From CAZWSE01 sp964636575 (GTDB taxonomy: Bacteria > Pseudomonadota > Alphaproteobacteria > Rhodobacterales > Rhodobacteraceae), in NCBI GenBank assembly GCA_964636575.1, contig CAZWSE010000049.1:1-26443 (forward strand): 26,443 bases of DNA, given 5' to 3'. Below the pieces are notes generated by a model. It had not been told where the DNA came from. It worked only from the letters and a program-made list of their open reading frames with translations, and ran no database searches. Position 1 is the first letter of the stretch. The number at the start of each line of letters is the position of its first letter. This document shows positions 7,827 to 16,136 of the stretch, in pieces. The position numbers were made by a program, and so were the translations under genes.

Positions 7827-10800
7827 ATGACCAACGCCAATCACATCACGCTCAGCGGCGTTCCAGAAGGCTATGACGCGCAAGCGATCCTGACCGAGCT
7901 GGACAAATCCGCAGCCCCTGTGCTTCACATCGCGCGCGATGACAAACGGCTGGTCGCGGTTCAGGCAGCACTTGCGTTTTTTGCCCCCGATCTGCCCGTG
8001 GTGACCTTTCCAGGCTGGGATTGTTTGCCCTATGACCGCGTCTCCCCAAATGCCGATATCTCTGCTCAACGCATGGCGACATTGGCGGGCTTGGTGCACG
8101 GCATGCCGGACCAATTCGTCGTTCTGACCACAGTCAATGCAGCGTCCCAACGTGTGCCTGCGCGCGATGTTCTCAAAGATGCTGCTTTTTCGGCCCGCGT
8201 TGGCGGCCGCGTTAACGAAGATGCCCTGCGTCAATTCCTCGTGCGCATGGGCTTTACCCAATCGCCAATGGTGACAGAGCCCGGCGATTACGCTGTGCGC
8301 GGTGGCATCATCGACATCTATCCCCCCGGCGATCTTGGTCCTGTGCGGCTGGATCTGTTCGGTGATACGCTTGACGGCGCACGCCGCTTTGATGCCGCCA
8401 CCCAGCGTACCACGGAAAAGCTTGATTTGGTGGAACTGGCGCCAGTGTCCGAGCTTATCTTGGACGAACCCGCAATCACCCGTTTCCGCCAAAACTACCG
8501 GATCGAATTTGGCGCCGCTGGCACTGATGATCCGCTTTATGAAGCCATCAGCGCAGGCCGCAAACATCAAGGCGCGGAACATTGGTTGCCCTTGTTCCAC
8601 GAAACACTTGAAACACTGTTCGACTACCTGCCCAAGGCATCCATTTTACTCGACGATCAGGTCACGCCCACACGGCTCGCCCGTTGGGACAGTGTGGCCG
8701 ACCAGTATGAGACACGGCGCCTCGCCATGACCGCCAAATCGCACCTCGACAGTGTGTACAAACCAAGCGCACCCGAAGGGCTGTATCTTGATGACGCCGC
8801 ATGGGAAGCGCAGACCAAATCGCACCGTGTGATCCAGCTGAACCCGTTGCCACAGGCGACGGGGCCAAACGTGCTTGACGCAGGCGCAAGGATTGGACGC
8901 AATTTCTCACCCGAACGCCAACTTGAAAACGTCAGCCTTTTCGGGGCTTTGGCGGATCATATTCGTGCAAAACTGGATCAAGGCCCTGTGGTCATCGCAA
9001 GCTATTCCGAAGGTGCGCGTGAACGGCTGTCCGGCCTGATCGAAGACGAAGGACTGGCCGAGACAATCCCAATCGCCAACGGCACACGCATCGGCAAATC
9101 GGGTGTGCATCTGGCCGTTTGGGCGCTGGAGCACGGGTTCGAGACGCCAGACCTGACCGTGATTTCCGAACAAGACGTGTTGGGCGACAGGTTGATCCGG
9201 TCCGCACGTAAGAAACGCCGCGCTGAGAACTTCCTGACCGAAACACAATCGCTGACACCAGGTGATCTGGTTGTCCACGTCGACCACGGGATCGGGCGCT
9301 ATCACGGGCTAGAGGTCATCACCGCCGCAGGGGCCGCCCACGAATGTCTGTCGCTCGAATACGCTGAGAAAGCGCGGCTGTATCTGCCGGTTGAGAACAT
9401 CGAACTGCTGTCCCGCTATGGACATGACGAAGGTCTGCTCGACAAACTTGGCGGCGGAGCGTGGCAATCGAAAAAGGCCCGCCTGAAAGAGCGCATCAAG
9501 ATCATGGCCGAAAAGCTGATCCGCGTCGCCGCCGAACGCGCCCTGCGCCGCGCGCCGATCTTGGAGCCGCCCCCCGGTATGTGGGACGCTTTCAGCGCGC
9601 GATTCCCGTACCAAGAAACAGACGACCAGTTGAATGCCATTTCAGACGTCATGGGCGATCTGACAAGTGGTTCCCCAATGGACCGGCTCATTTGCGGAGA
9701 CGTGGGCTTTGGCAAAACCGAAGTCGCCATGCGCGCGGCCTTCGTGGCGGCCTTGTCCGGTGTTCAGGTGGCGATCATCGCACCCACGACTTTGCTGGCA
9801 CGGCAACACTACAAATCCTTCGCAGAACGCTTCCGCGGCTTTCCGGTTGAGGTTCGCCAACTGTCGCGCTTTGTCTCTGCCAAAGAAGCAAACGCCACCC
9901 GCGACGGCATTGCACGTGGCACGGTCGATATCGTCATCGGTACCCATGCGCTTTTGGCCAAGTCAGTCAGGTTCCACAACCTCGGGCTCTTGGTTATCGA
10001 CGAAGAACAGCACTTCGGCGTTGGCCATAAAGAACGGTTGAAGGAAATGCGCACGGATATGCACGTGCTGACCCTAACGGCCACGCCCATCCCGCGCACC
10101 TTGCAACTGTCGCTGTCGGGCGTCCGCGATCTGTCAATCATCGGCACGCCACCCGTCGACCGGCTTGCCATCCGCACCTATGTGTCCGAATTTGACGCGA
10201 TCACCCTACGCGAAGCCCTGTTGCGTGAACATTATCGCGGCGGCCAGTCATTCTACGTGGTGCCGCGCATTTCTGACTTGCCAGAGATCGAAGATTTCCT
10301 AAAAACCCAACTGCCCGAACTCACCTACGTCGTTGCAAACGGGCAAATGGCAGCGGGCGATCTCGATGACCGGATGAACGCTTTCTATGATGGCAAATTC
10401 GACATCCTACTGGCCACCACGATCGTTGAATCCGGCCTCGACATTCCGACCGCCAACACAATGGTCGTGCATCGCGCCGATATGTTCGGCCTCGCGCAGC
10501 TGTATCAAATCAGGGGCAGGGTGGGCCGATCAAAAACCCGCGCCTATGCCTATCTGACCACCAAGCCGCGCGCCAAACTGACAGCGACCGCGGAAAAACG
10601 GCTGCGGGTGCTCGGTTCGCTTGATACACTTGGGGCAGGCTTCACGCTGGCCTCGCAAGACCTAGACATTCGCGGCGCGGGCAACCTGCTGGGCGAAGAA
10701 CAATCAGGGCAAATGCGCGACGTCGGGTTTGAGCTTTACCAATCCATGCTGGAAGAGGCGATTGCCAAGATCAAATCGGGCGAGACCACAACCGTGGACC

Positions 10801-11303
10801 TGAACGACGGACAATGGGCACCGCAAATCAATCTGGGCGTGCCTGTGTTGATCCCCGAAAAATACGTGCCAGACCTTGATGTGCGCCTTGGCCTTTACCG
10901 TCGCTTGTCTGATCTGAGCAGCAAGGTCGAGCTTGAAGGTTTCGCCGCAGAACTGATCGACCGCTTCGGCACGCTACCTAAGGAGGTGAACACGCTCATG
11001 CTCGTCGTGCGCATCAAGGCCATGTGCAAAAAGGCCGGCATCGCCAAACTTGATGCAGGGCCAAAGGGCGCGACGCTGCAATTCCACAACGACAAATTCG
11101 CCTCACCGCAGGGGCTGGTCGAATTCATCCACGATCAACGCGGGCTGGCCAAAGTCAAAGAAAACAAGATCGTCGTGCGCCGCGATTGGACCAAAGAGAA
11201 CGACAAAATCCGCGGAGCTTTTGCGATTGCGCGCGATCTGGCAGAAAAACTGGTGGCCGAAAAGAAACGCGCAAAGGCCGCGAAAGCTGCAAAAACGGGT
11301 TAA
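7827..11303 (+). CDS. mfd: Transcription-repair coupling factor
   Basis: The 1158-aa Mfd is close in length to E. coli Mfd. It removes RNA polymerase stalled at lesions and recruits UvrA to start nucleotide excision repair. The UvrB-homology region is at the N-terminus (FPGWDCLPYDRVSPNADISAQR, near 60-85; VRGGIIDIYPPG near 158). The polymerase-interacting domain is around 480-560 (PGDLVVHVDHGIGRYHGLE). The translocase follows: Walker A GDVGFGKT at 624-631, DEEQ at about 725, LTATPIPRT, then IVESGLDIPTANT and QIRGRVGRS. A C-terminal autoinhibitory domain ends in a lysine/alanine-rich tail. The frame is open to 7737 upstream, but homologues begin near the chosen ATG. Its stop codon overlaps that of the convergent MFS gene. 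Confidence 0.97.
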   Translation: MTNANHITLSGVPEGYDAQAILTELDKSAAPVLHIARDDKRLVAVQAALAFFAPDLPVVTFPGWDCLPYDRVSPNADISAQRMATLAGLVHGMPDQFVVLTTVNAASQRVPARDVLKDAAFSARVGGRVNEDALRQFLVRMGFTQSPMVTEPGDYAVRGGIIDIYPPGDLGPVRLDLFGDTLDGARRFDAATQRTTEKLDLVELAPVSELILDEPAITRFRQNYRIEFGAAGTDDPLYEAISAGRKHQGAEHWLPLFHETLETLFDYLPKASILLDDQVTPTRLARWDSVADQYETRRLAMTAKSHLDSVYKPSAPEGLYLDDAAWEAQTKSHRVIQLNPLPQATGPNVLDAGARIGRNFSPERQLENVSLFGALADHIRAKLDQGPVVIASYSEGARERLSGLIEDEGLAETIPIANGTRIGKSGVHLAVWALEHGFETPDLTVISEQDVLGDRLIRSARKKRRAENFLTETQSLTPGDLVVHVDHGIGRYHGLEVITAAGAAHECLSLEYAEKARLYLPVENIELLSRYGHDEGLLDKLGGGAWQSKKARLKERIKIMAEKLIRVAAERALRRAPILEPPPGMWDAFSARFPYQETDDQLNAISDVMGDLTSGSPMDRLICGDVGFGKTEVAMRAAFVAALSGVQVAIIAPTTLLARQHYKSFAERFRGFPVEVRQLSRFVSAKEANATRDGIARGTVDIVIGTHALLAKSVRFHNLGLLVIDEEQHFGVGHKERLKEMRTDMHVLTLTATPIPRTLQLSLSGVRDLSIIGTPPVDRLAIRTYVSEFDAITLREALLREHYRGGQSFYVVPRISDLPEIEDFLKTQLPELTYVVANGQMAAGDLDDRMNAFYDGKFDILLATTIVESGLDIPTANTMVVHRADMFGLAQLYQIRGRVGRSKTRAYAYLTTKPRAKLTATAEKRLRVLGSLDTLGAGFTLASQDLDIRGAGNLLGEEQSGQMRDVGFELYQSMLEEAIAKIKSGETTTVDLNDGQWAPQINLGVPVLIPEKYVPDLDVRLGLYRRLSDLSSKVELEGFAAELIDRFGTLPKEVNTLMLVVRIKAMCKKAGIAKLDAGPKGATLQFHNDKFASPQGLVEFIHDQRGLAKVKENKIVVRRDWTKENDKIRGAFAIARDLAEKLVAEKKRAKAAKAAKTG

Positions 11304-12529
11304 CGCCCTTCAGCGGCTTCAACTGCATTCATGCGCAGCATCAGCGCAAAAGCGATCCCTGAATAAAGCAGCAGTGACACCAGCAACGGCAACACCGTCC
11401 CATTGAACATCAACCCCACAGGGGCGGCTAGAATTGCTGATAACACGGTCGATATCCCCCCCACAGCCGAGGCCGCGATCCCTGCGATATGCCCCACAGG
11501 TTCCATCGCGATGGCGTTCAAATTGCCGATCGTCATCCCCGCCATGAAGAAAACGGCCAGTTGAACGATCAAAAAGAAAGTGAACTCGACAGGGTCCGAA
11601 AAGGCAAAGCTGTTCAAAACCAGCATGACCACTGACAGTGCAATCATGCAGCCCAAAGAAATCGTCACCAAGCGGCGCATCCCAAATCGGATCACAAGCG
11701 CCGCGTTCAAGGCCGACGCTGATCCTGCAAGAATGGCTATGCCGCCGAACCACCAAGGGAAGCTTTCGGCGCGGTCAAATACTTGCTCAAAGATCGGCTG
11801 CACAAGGGTGATCATCACGAACAACATCGCAAAAGTCAGCGTCTGCACAAGGATGGACAGGCGCACAGTCGGGTTGGCATAAAGCTCCAGCAAGGCAGCT
11901 TTAATCGTGACCCAGCGAAACGGACGACGGTCTTCAACAGCCAGTGACTCCGGCAGCCGTGTCTTATGCCAGACCATCGCGGTTGAGATAAACAAAATGA
12001 AGGCCACAAAGATGCCGCGCCAGCCGCTAAAGGCAATAATCGCGGCCCCCATCAAAGGCGCAAGCGCAGGCACAATCGTAAAGATCAGCATCGCAATCGA
12101 CATGATTTTCGCCATCTCACGGCCCGCAAAAAGATCACGCACAATCGCCACAGACACCACACGCGGCCCCGCAGCGCCAAGGCCCTGAACAACCCGCGCG
12201 GCCAGCACGACTTCAAGTGAACTCGATGCCCAAGCAACCGCTGACGCCACACAATAAAGTGCGGCGCCCGCCATGATGACAGGCTTGCGCCCGAAGGTAT
12301 CCGACAAAGGCCCGGCAAAAAACGTGCCCACACCCATGCCCAAAATGAAACTGGTCAGGATCAACTGCCCACGGTTCGGGGCGTCTGGGCTTAACTCTGC
12401 GCCGATCTCGGACAGGGCAGGCAACATTGAATCAACAGAGAACGCGATGATCGCAAACATCATCGCCGTCAGGACGACAAACTCGGTTTTGCCCATCGGT
12501 GCAGGCTGGGACGATGCCCCCTTGCTCAT
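11300..12529 (-). CDS. MFS exporter, Bcr/CflA (DHA1) drug-efflux family
   Basis: The 409-aa inner membrane protein has twelve hydrophobic helices and is typical of proton-driven Bcr/CflA-type multidrug or metabolite exporters. Motif A is GPLSDTFGRKPVIMAG after helix 2; the helix 4-5 segment RVVQGLGAAGPRVVSVAIVRDLF matches the motif C region of the family. The ATG at 12529 overlaps the stop of the upstream DsbA-like gene by 4 nt (ATGA), a sign of translational coupling, so the longer frame to 12574 was rejected. It is the last gene of a ligase-oxidoreductase-exporter operon and converges on mfd with a 4-nt overlap of stop codons. Substrate unknown; context suggests a product or by-product of the operon. 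Confidence 0.9.
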   Translation of the reverse strand: MSKGASSQPAPMGKTEFVVLTAMMFAIIAFSVDSMLPALSEIGAELSPDAPNRGQLILTSFILGMGVGTFFAGPLSDTFGRKPVIMAGAALYCVASAVAWASSSLEVVLAARVVQGLGAAGPRVVSVAIVRDLFAGREMAKIMSIAMLIFTIVPALAPLMGAAIIAFSGWRGIFVAFILFISTAMVWHKTRLPESLAVEDRRPFRWVTIKAALLELYANPTVRLSILVQTLTFAMLFVMITLVQPIFEQVFDRAESFPWWFGGIAILAGSASALNAALVIRFGMRRLVTISLGCMIALSVVMLVLNSFAFSDPVEFTFFLIVQLAVFFMAGMTIGNLNAIAMEPVGHIAGIAASAVGGISTVLSAILAAPVGLMFNGTVLPLLVSLLLYSGIAFALMLRMNAVEAAEGR

Positions 12530-13173
12530 GCGGTATCTAAGCCCGCAACAAGTTCGTCCATAACCTTGGTCCAAAGCTCAGGCGGCTGTGCACCTGGAAC
12601 CGCATGTTGGCTGGCCACGATGAATGTGGGCACAGAATTGACCCCCATCTCACGGCTGTGCTTGTCACGGTTCTGGATATTCTCGCGGTCGGCATCACTG
12701 TCCAACAGCTTTAGAACGACAGCGGCATCCATGCCCACAGCATCTGCGATATCGGCCAGCACGTCATGCGCGCCAATATCGCGCCCCTCAACGAAGTAGG
12801 CCGCGAACAGTGCATCCACGACATCAAGCTGCTTTTGCTCAATCCCTGCCCAATGGATCAAACGGTGCGCGTCCAAAGTGTTAGGCGTGCGCTTCATGCC
12901 TTCAAAATCAATCGACAATCCCGCAGCCTCGGCGCGTTCGACCACGGGCGCATAGGCGCGCACGGCCCCTTCCTGGCCGCCAAACTTGCCCTCAAGATAG
13001 GCACGGCGGTCCATACCTTCGGCTGGCATGTCCGGGTTCAACTGAAAGGGATGCCATTCGATGACAAAAGGGTTCTCGCCCCGCGCCGTCAGCGCCTGAT
13101 CGAGGTATGTCTTGCCAATATAGCACCACGGGCAAATCGGGTCCGACAGAATATCCAGCTTGATCGGGTCCAT
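12526..13173 (-). CDS. DsbA-family oxidoreductase, FrnE-like
   Basis: The 215-aa protein has the thioredoxin fold with a helical insertion seen in FrnE/2-hydroxychromene-carboxylate isomerase relatives. The active site C-P-W-C lies at residues 14-17 (DPICPWCYIGK), and the cis-proline is Pro 182 in VPTFIV. There is no signal peptide, so it should act in the cytoplasm, unlike DsbA proper. FrnE proteins have been linked to polyketide tailoring and to oxidative-stress disulfide chemistry. The gene lies 12 bp after the ligase gene and overlaps the MFS gene by 4 nt, which ties its role to both. Fold is certain; substrate unknown. Confidence 0.9.
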   Translation of the reverse strand: MDPIKLDILSDPICPWCYIGKTYLDQALTARGENPFVIEWHPFQLNPDMPAEGMDRRAYLEGKFGGQEGAVRAYAPVVERAEAAGLSIDFEGMKRTPNTLDAHRLIHWAGIEQKQLDVVDALFAAYFVEGRDIGAHDVLADIADAVGMDAAVVLKLLDSDADRENIQNRDKHSREMGVNSVPTFIVASQHAVPGAQPPELWTKVMDELVAGLDTA

Positions 13174-13185
13174 GAGAGCGCTTCC

Positions 13186-14715
13186 TTACATCAATGGCTT
13201 CAACGCACGGCGCAGCAGTTTCCCGTTCCCTCCAAGCGGCAAAGCGTCAAGCCGTTTGAAAAGACGCGGCTGTTTGTACCGTGCCAGATTGGTCTCGGCA
13301 TATCCCCGCAACGCGGCCTCGTCCAGAGGAACGTCACTGGTATAGAAGGCCGCAATCACAAAGGCGCCGGGCTTGATTTCAACATCCGTCACACCGACCT
13401 GCGCGATCCCGTCAAAACCGGCAAGAGCCGCCTCGATTTCTAGCGGCGACACGCGAAACCCGCCCGCGTTCATCATATCATCATCGCGGCCTAGATACGT
13501 AATGGCCCCGTCTTCGGCCATAGAGGCCTGATCGCCTGTTAGATACCAGTCGCCTTGATAGCGCTTGGCCGTGTCCTCAGCCGCACCCGCATATCCGAGC
13601 ATCAACCCCGGATCATCGCAGTGCACAGCAATCGTGCCGATCTCACCAAAAGGCACAGGCCCATCCGGCCCCACAACCGCCATATGTCGGCCGGTTTGTG
13701 GATAGCCCAGATGCTCAGACGACACGGGTCGGGCAGGACTGCTTGAGATAAACGTCGAACACTCCGACTGCCCGTAAGCCTCATAAAGCGGCACACCCGT
13801 GGCATCCCCCCAAGCAATCTGCACAGCCGCAGGCAGCTTTTCACCCGCTGTCAATCCATGCCGCAGGGCGGGCAATTCCAAGGGTGCACCGCTTTCAACA
13901 AGTTTGCGGAAAATGCCGGGGGCGGCCGCGAATAGGCTCGCCTCGGCACGCGCCAATAAGACGGGCAGGGCGTCAACTTCCGTGCCCTGTGTGGGGATCA
14001 AAGCAGTCGCCCCAACAGACCACGGGTCCATCAATCCAGTGCCCAGCGTATAGGTCCAGTTAAACGCACCCGCGTGCAACATACGGTCGTCAGCACTCAG
14101 CCCGTACCACCCGTCATGCATCATACGGCGCGCCCAGATCGCACGGTGGGCATGCATCACTGGGCGCGGCTGGCCCGATGTGCCAGAGGTGAACACCATA
14201 TACCCCAACCTGTTCGGATCACCGCGATCGTAAGCAAAATCAGGATCAGGGGCAGGCAAACCAGCGCGATCGAAGGCATCCGCAAACAGCGCCAGATCCA
14301 ACCGCCGCGCATCATCTGGGCAAGGCACATCGGCACTGTGCAAAATGGCGGCGCAGTCGATCAAGCTCAGCAGCTTGGACACCTCAACTGCGGTCAACTG
14401 GGACGAGGTCGGCACAGGCACAATCCCCGCCGCGATACAGCCCAGATAGGCAATCGGAAACTCAACCGTATTGCCAATGCGCATCATCACCACGTCACCC
14501 GCAGTCAGACCCCGCGCAGTCAAAAGCCGCGCCATGACCTGTACCGATGCCGCAATCCGATCATAGCGCCAATGCACGTCCTCAGACGGGCTAGCCCCCA
14601 AGACAGACAACGCCACCTTAGACGCAGATGTGCCCGCCTGCGCCAACACATACTCCGCCATATTGAACGGAGCAGGACAGGGCGCCAAAGGCTCGGATCG
14701 GAAAACAGATACCAT
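13186..14715 (-). CDS. AMP-dependent acyl-CoA synthetase/ligase (ANL superfamily)
   Basis: The 509-aa enzyme activates a carboxylic acid as acyl-adenylate, probably to a CoA thioester. Motifs: P-loop TSGTSGQPR at 176-184 (Arg where most have Lys), YEAYGQSECS around 311-320, YLTGD with Asp 395, the hinge and GGFRVSPLEIEAAL at 418-431, and the catalytic Lys 499 in GGNGK. Its layout resembles benzoate- or cyclohexanecarboxylate-CoA ligases more than long-chain ligases; the acid cannot be named. The ATG at 14715 is favoured over the upstream in-frame start at 14805, which would run into the divergent regulator gene. First gene of an operon with a FrnE-like protein and an MFS exporter, divergent from the XRE-cupin gene (65 bp between), which is its likely regulator. 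Confidence 0.88.
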   Translation of the reverse strand: MVSVFRSEPLAPCPAPFNMAEYVLAQAGTSASKVALSVLGASPSEDVHWRYDRIAASVQVMARLLTARGLTAGDVVMMRIGNTVEFPIAYLGCIAAGIVPVPTSSQLTAVEVSKLLSLIDCAAILHSADVPCPDDARRLDLALFADAFDRAGLPAPDPDFAYDRGDPNRLGYMVFTSGTSGQPRPVMHAHRAIWARRMMHDGWYGLSADDRMLHAGAFNWTYTLGTGLMDPWSVGATALIPTQGTEVDALPVLLARAEASLFAAAPGIFRKLVESGAPLELPALRHGLTAGEKLPAAVQIAWGDATGVPLYEAYGQSECSTFISSSPARPVSSEHLGYPQTGRHMAVVGPDGPVPFGEIGTIAVHCDDPGLMLGYAGAAEDTAKRYQGDWYLTGDQASMAEDGAITYLGRDDDMMNAGGFRVSPLEIEAALAGFDGIAQVGVTDVEIKPGAFVIAAFYTSDVPLDEAALRGYAETNLARYKQPRLFKRLDALPLGGNGKLLRRALKPLM

Positions 14716-14780
14716 AGCAGCGTCGCTACCGCGCAACCTGAGCCGTTGCAAGGTAAGGCCTGCTTGAGTATAGCCATGAC

Positions 14781-15404
14781 ATGACAGATCAGGACCCCAA
14801 AGCACTTATCAAGCTCGCCCGAGAAAACGGCATCCAAGACGACGCGGCACCTCTTGATCTTGGGGCACGGGTCCGCGAGCTGCGCAAAGCCCGCGAATGG
14901 ACGCTCGAACAAGCGGCCACGCAGGCAGGTCTTGCACGCTCAACCCTGTCCAAAATCGAAAACGGGCAGATGTCGCCGACCTATGAGGCACTGAAAAAAC
15001 TGGCCGTGGGCCTCGAAATTTCCGTGCCCCAACTGTTCACGCCACCCCGTCAGGGTCAGGTCAACGGGCGCATGGCCTATACGGCGGCAGGGACCGGCGG
15101 CACCAAGCCGACCACCACATATGAGCATGAACTGCTCGCCGAGACGCTCACCAAAAAGCAAATGCTCCCCTACAAAGCCCGCATCCGCGCGCGCAGCTTT
15201 GACGAATTTGACGGATGGGTGCGCCACGACGGAGAGGAGTTCTTGTACGTTCTGACCGGCGTCGTGACGCTTTACACCGAATTTTACGAGCCCATCGTGA
15301 TGAAACGCGGCGACAGCGCGTATTACGACGCCGCAATGGGCCACAACCTGATCTCAACCAGCGACGAAGACGCCAATGTGCTCTGGGTCACATCTCTGGT
15401 TTAG
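14781..15404 (+). CDS. XRE-family transcriptional regulator with C-terminal cupin
   Basis: The 207-aa regulator has a helix-turn-helix at about 27-83 (LGARVRELRKAREWTLEQAATQAGL..STLSKIENGQMSP) followed by a small-molecule-binding cupin at about 118-205 (GWVRHDGEEFLYVLTGVV...RGDSAYYDAAMGH). This two-domain layout (PuuR/SutR-like) usually senses a metabolite and represses or activates a neighbouring catabolic gene. The ligand is unknown; the adjacent divergent ligase operon is the natural target. The 65-bp shared intergenic region has room for one operator, but I found no perfect palindrome there. Its TAG stop overlaps the aquaporin TAA stop on the other strand. Another ATG lies 5 bp upstream out of frame. 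Confidence 0.9.
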   Translation: MTDQDPKALIKLARENGIQDDAAPLDLGARVRELRKAREWTLEQAATQAGLARSTLSKIENGQMSPTYEALKKLAVGLEISVPQLFTPPRQGQVNGRMAYTAAGTGGTKPTTTYEHELLAETLTKKQMLPYKARIRARSFDEFDGWVRHDGEEFLYVLTGVVTLYTEFYEPIVMKRGDSAYYDAAMGHNLISTSDEDANVLWVTSLV

Positions 15405-16057
15405 TCATCATCCGCGAACAACATCTTCAAAGCCGGATGGGCGATCAGCACGGTCGCAATCTGCACCACCACAAACATCATGATATGCCCCGGGTAGATG
15501 CCCGCAAAGGTATCTGAAAAGCCCCGCGCGATGGTGACAGCAGGGTTTGCAAAGCTGGTCGAAGACGTGAACCAATAGGCGCCCGTAATGTATAATGCGA
15601 CAAGCGTCGGCACGGCGTGCGGCGCATAGCGAATACCGCCAAAGATCGCGAACAGCAGCCCGAAAGTGGCCGCAGCCTCGGACACCCATTGGTTCAGGCC
15701 AGTCCGGTGCATCGTGCTTGAGGTCTGGAACACATCCAAATCAAACATCACATGCGCCAGCCAAACACCCAAGATGCCACCCACAATCTGAACAGCGACA
15801 TAGGCAGCGGCTTTTTGGGGGGCGATCTCTCCACGCAGCAAAAAGGCCAACGTCACCGCCGGATTGAAATGCGCGCCGGAAATCGGCCCCAAGACAGTGA
15901 TAATCAAATACAGCCCGCACCCCGTCGCAATCGCATTGGCCAAAAGCGCAATCGCAACATTGCCGCCCGACAGCGTGTCGCCCATGATCCCCGATCCGAT
16001 GACCGCCACCAGCAAGATCGCAGTGCCAAGGGCTTCGGCGCAAAGGTGTCTGGTCAT
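15401..16057 (-). CDS. Aquaporin-family channel lacking the usual selectivity-filter arginine (AqpS-like)
   Basis: The 218-aa inner-membrane MIP channel has six hydrophobic helices and two half-helices. First NPA is GAHFNPAVT (N65-A67), second is SFANPAVTIAR (N171-A173). In nearly all aquaporins the second NPA is followed at once by the filter arginine (NPAR); here it is Val 174. From memory, the same Arg-to-Val change is known in AqpS of Sinorhizobium meliloti, an arsenical channel in an ars operon. No ars genes lie nearby here. The solute could be a larger or neutral molecule such as an undissociated metalloid or small organic acid; that is inference. It lies 79 bp after the peptide-binding protein gene on the same strand and converges on the XRE gene with a 4-nt overlap. 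Confidence 0.88.
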   Translation of the reverse strand: MTRHLCAEALGTAILLVAVIGSGIMGDTLSGGNVAIALLANAIATGCGLYLIITVLGPISGAHFNPAVTLAFLLRGEIAPQKAAAYVAVQIVGGILGVWLAHVMFDLDVFQTSSTMHRTGLNQWVSEAAATFGLLFAIFGGIRYAPHAVPTLVALYITGAYWFTSSTSFANPAVTIARGFSDTFAGIYPGHIMMFVVVQIATVLIAHPALKMLFADDD

Positions 16058-16136
16058 ATCGGGTCTTTCATATCGGAAGGGAGTGCAGCGCAGACATGCA
16101 ATCTGGCTGTAACGGTTTTATGACAAAGGTGCGCGT

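Noticed and set aside
7740..8600. Long minus-strand open frame (286 codons) opposite the start of mfd
   Set aside because: It is antisense to conserved mfd motifs, has no recognisable domain and an unnatural composition rich in Cys, His and Arg; a shadow of high-GC coding sequence.
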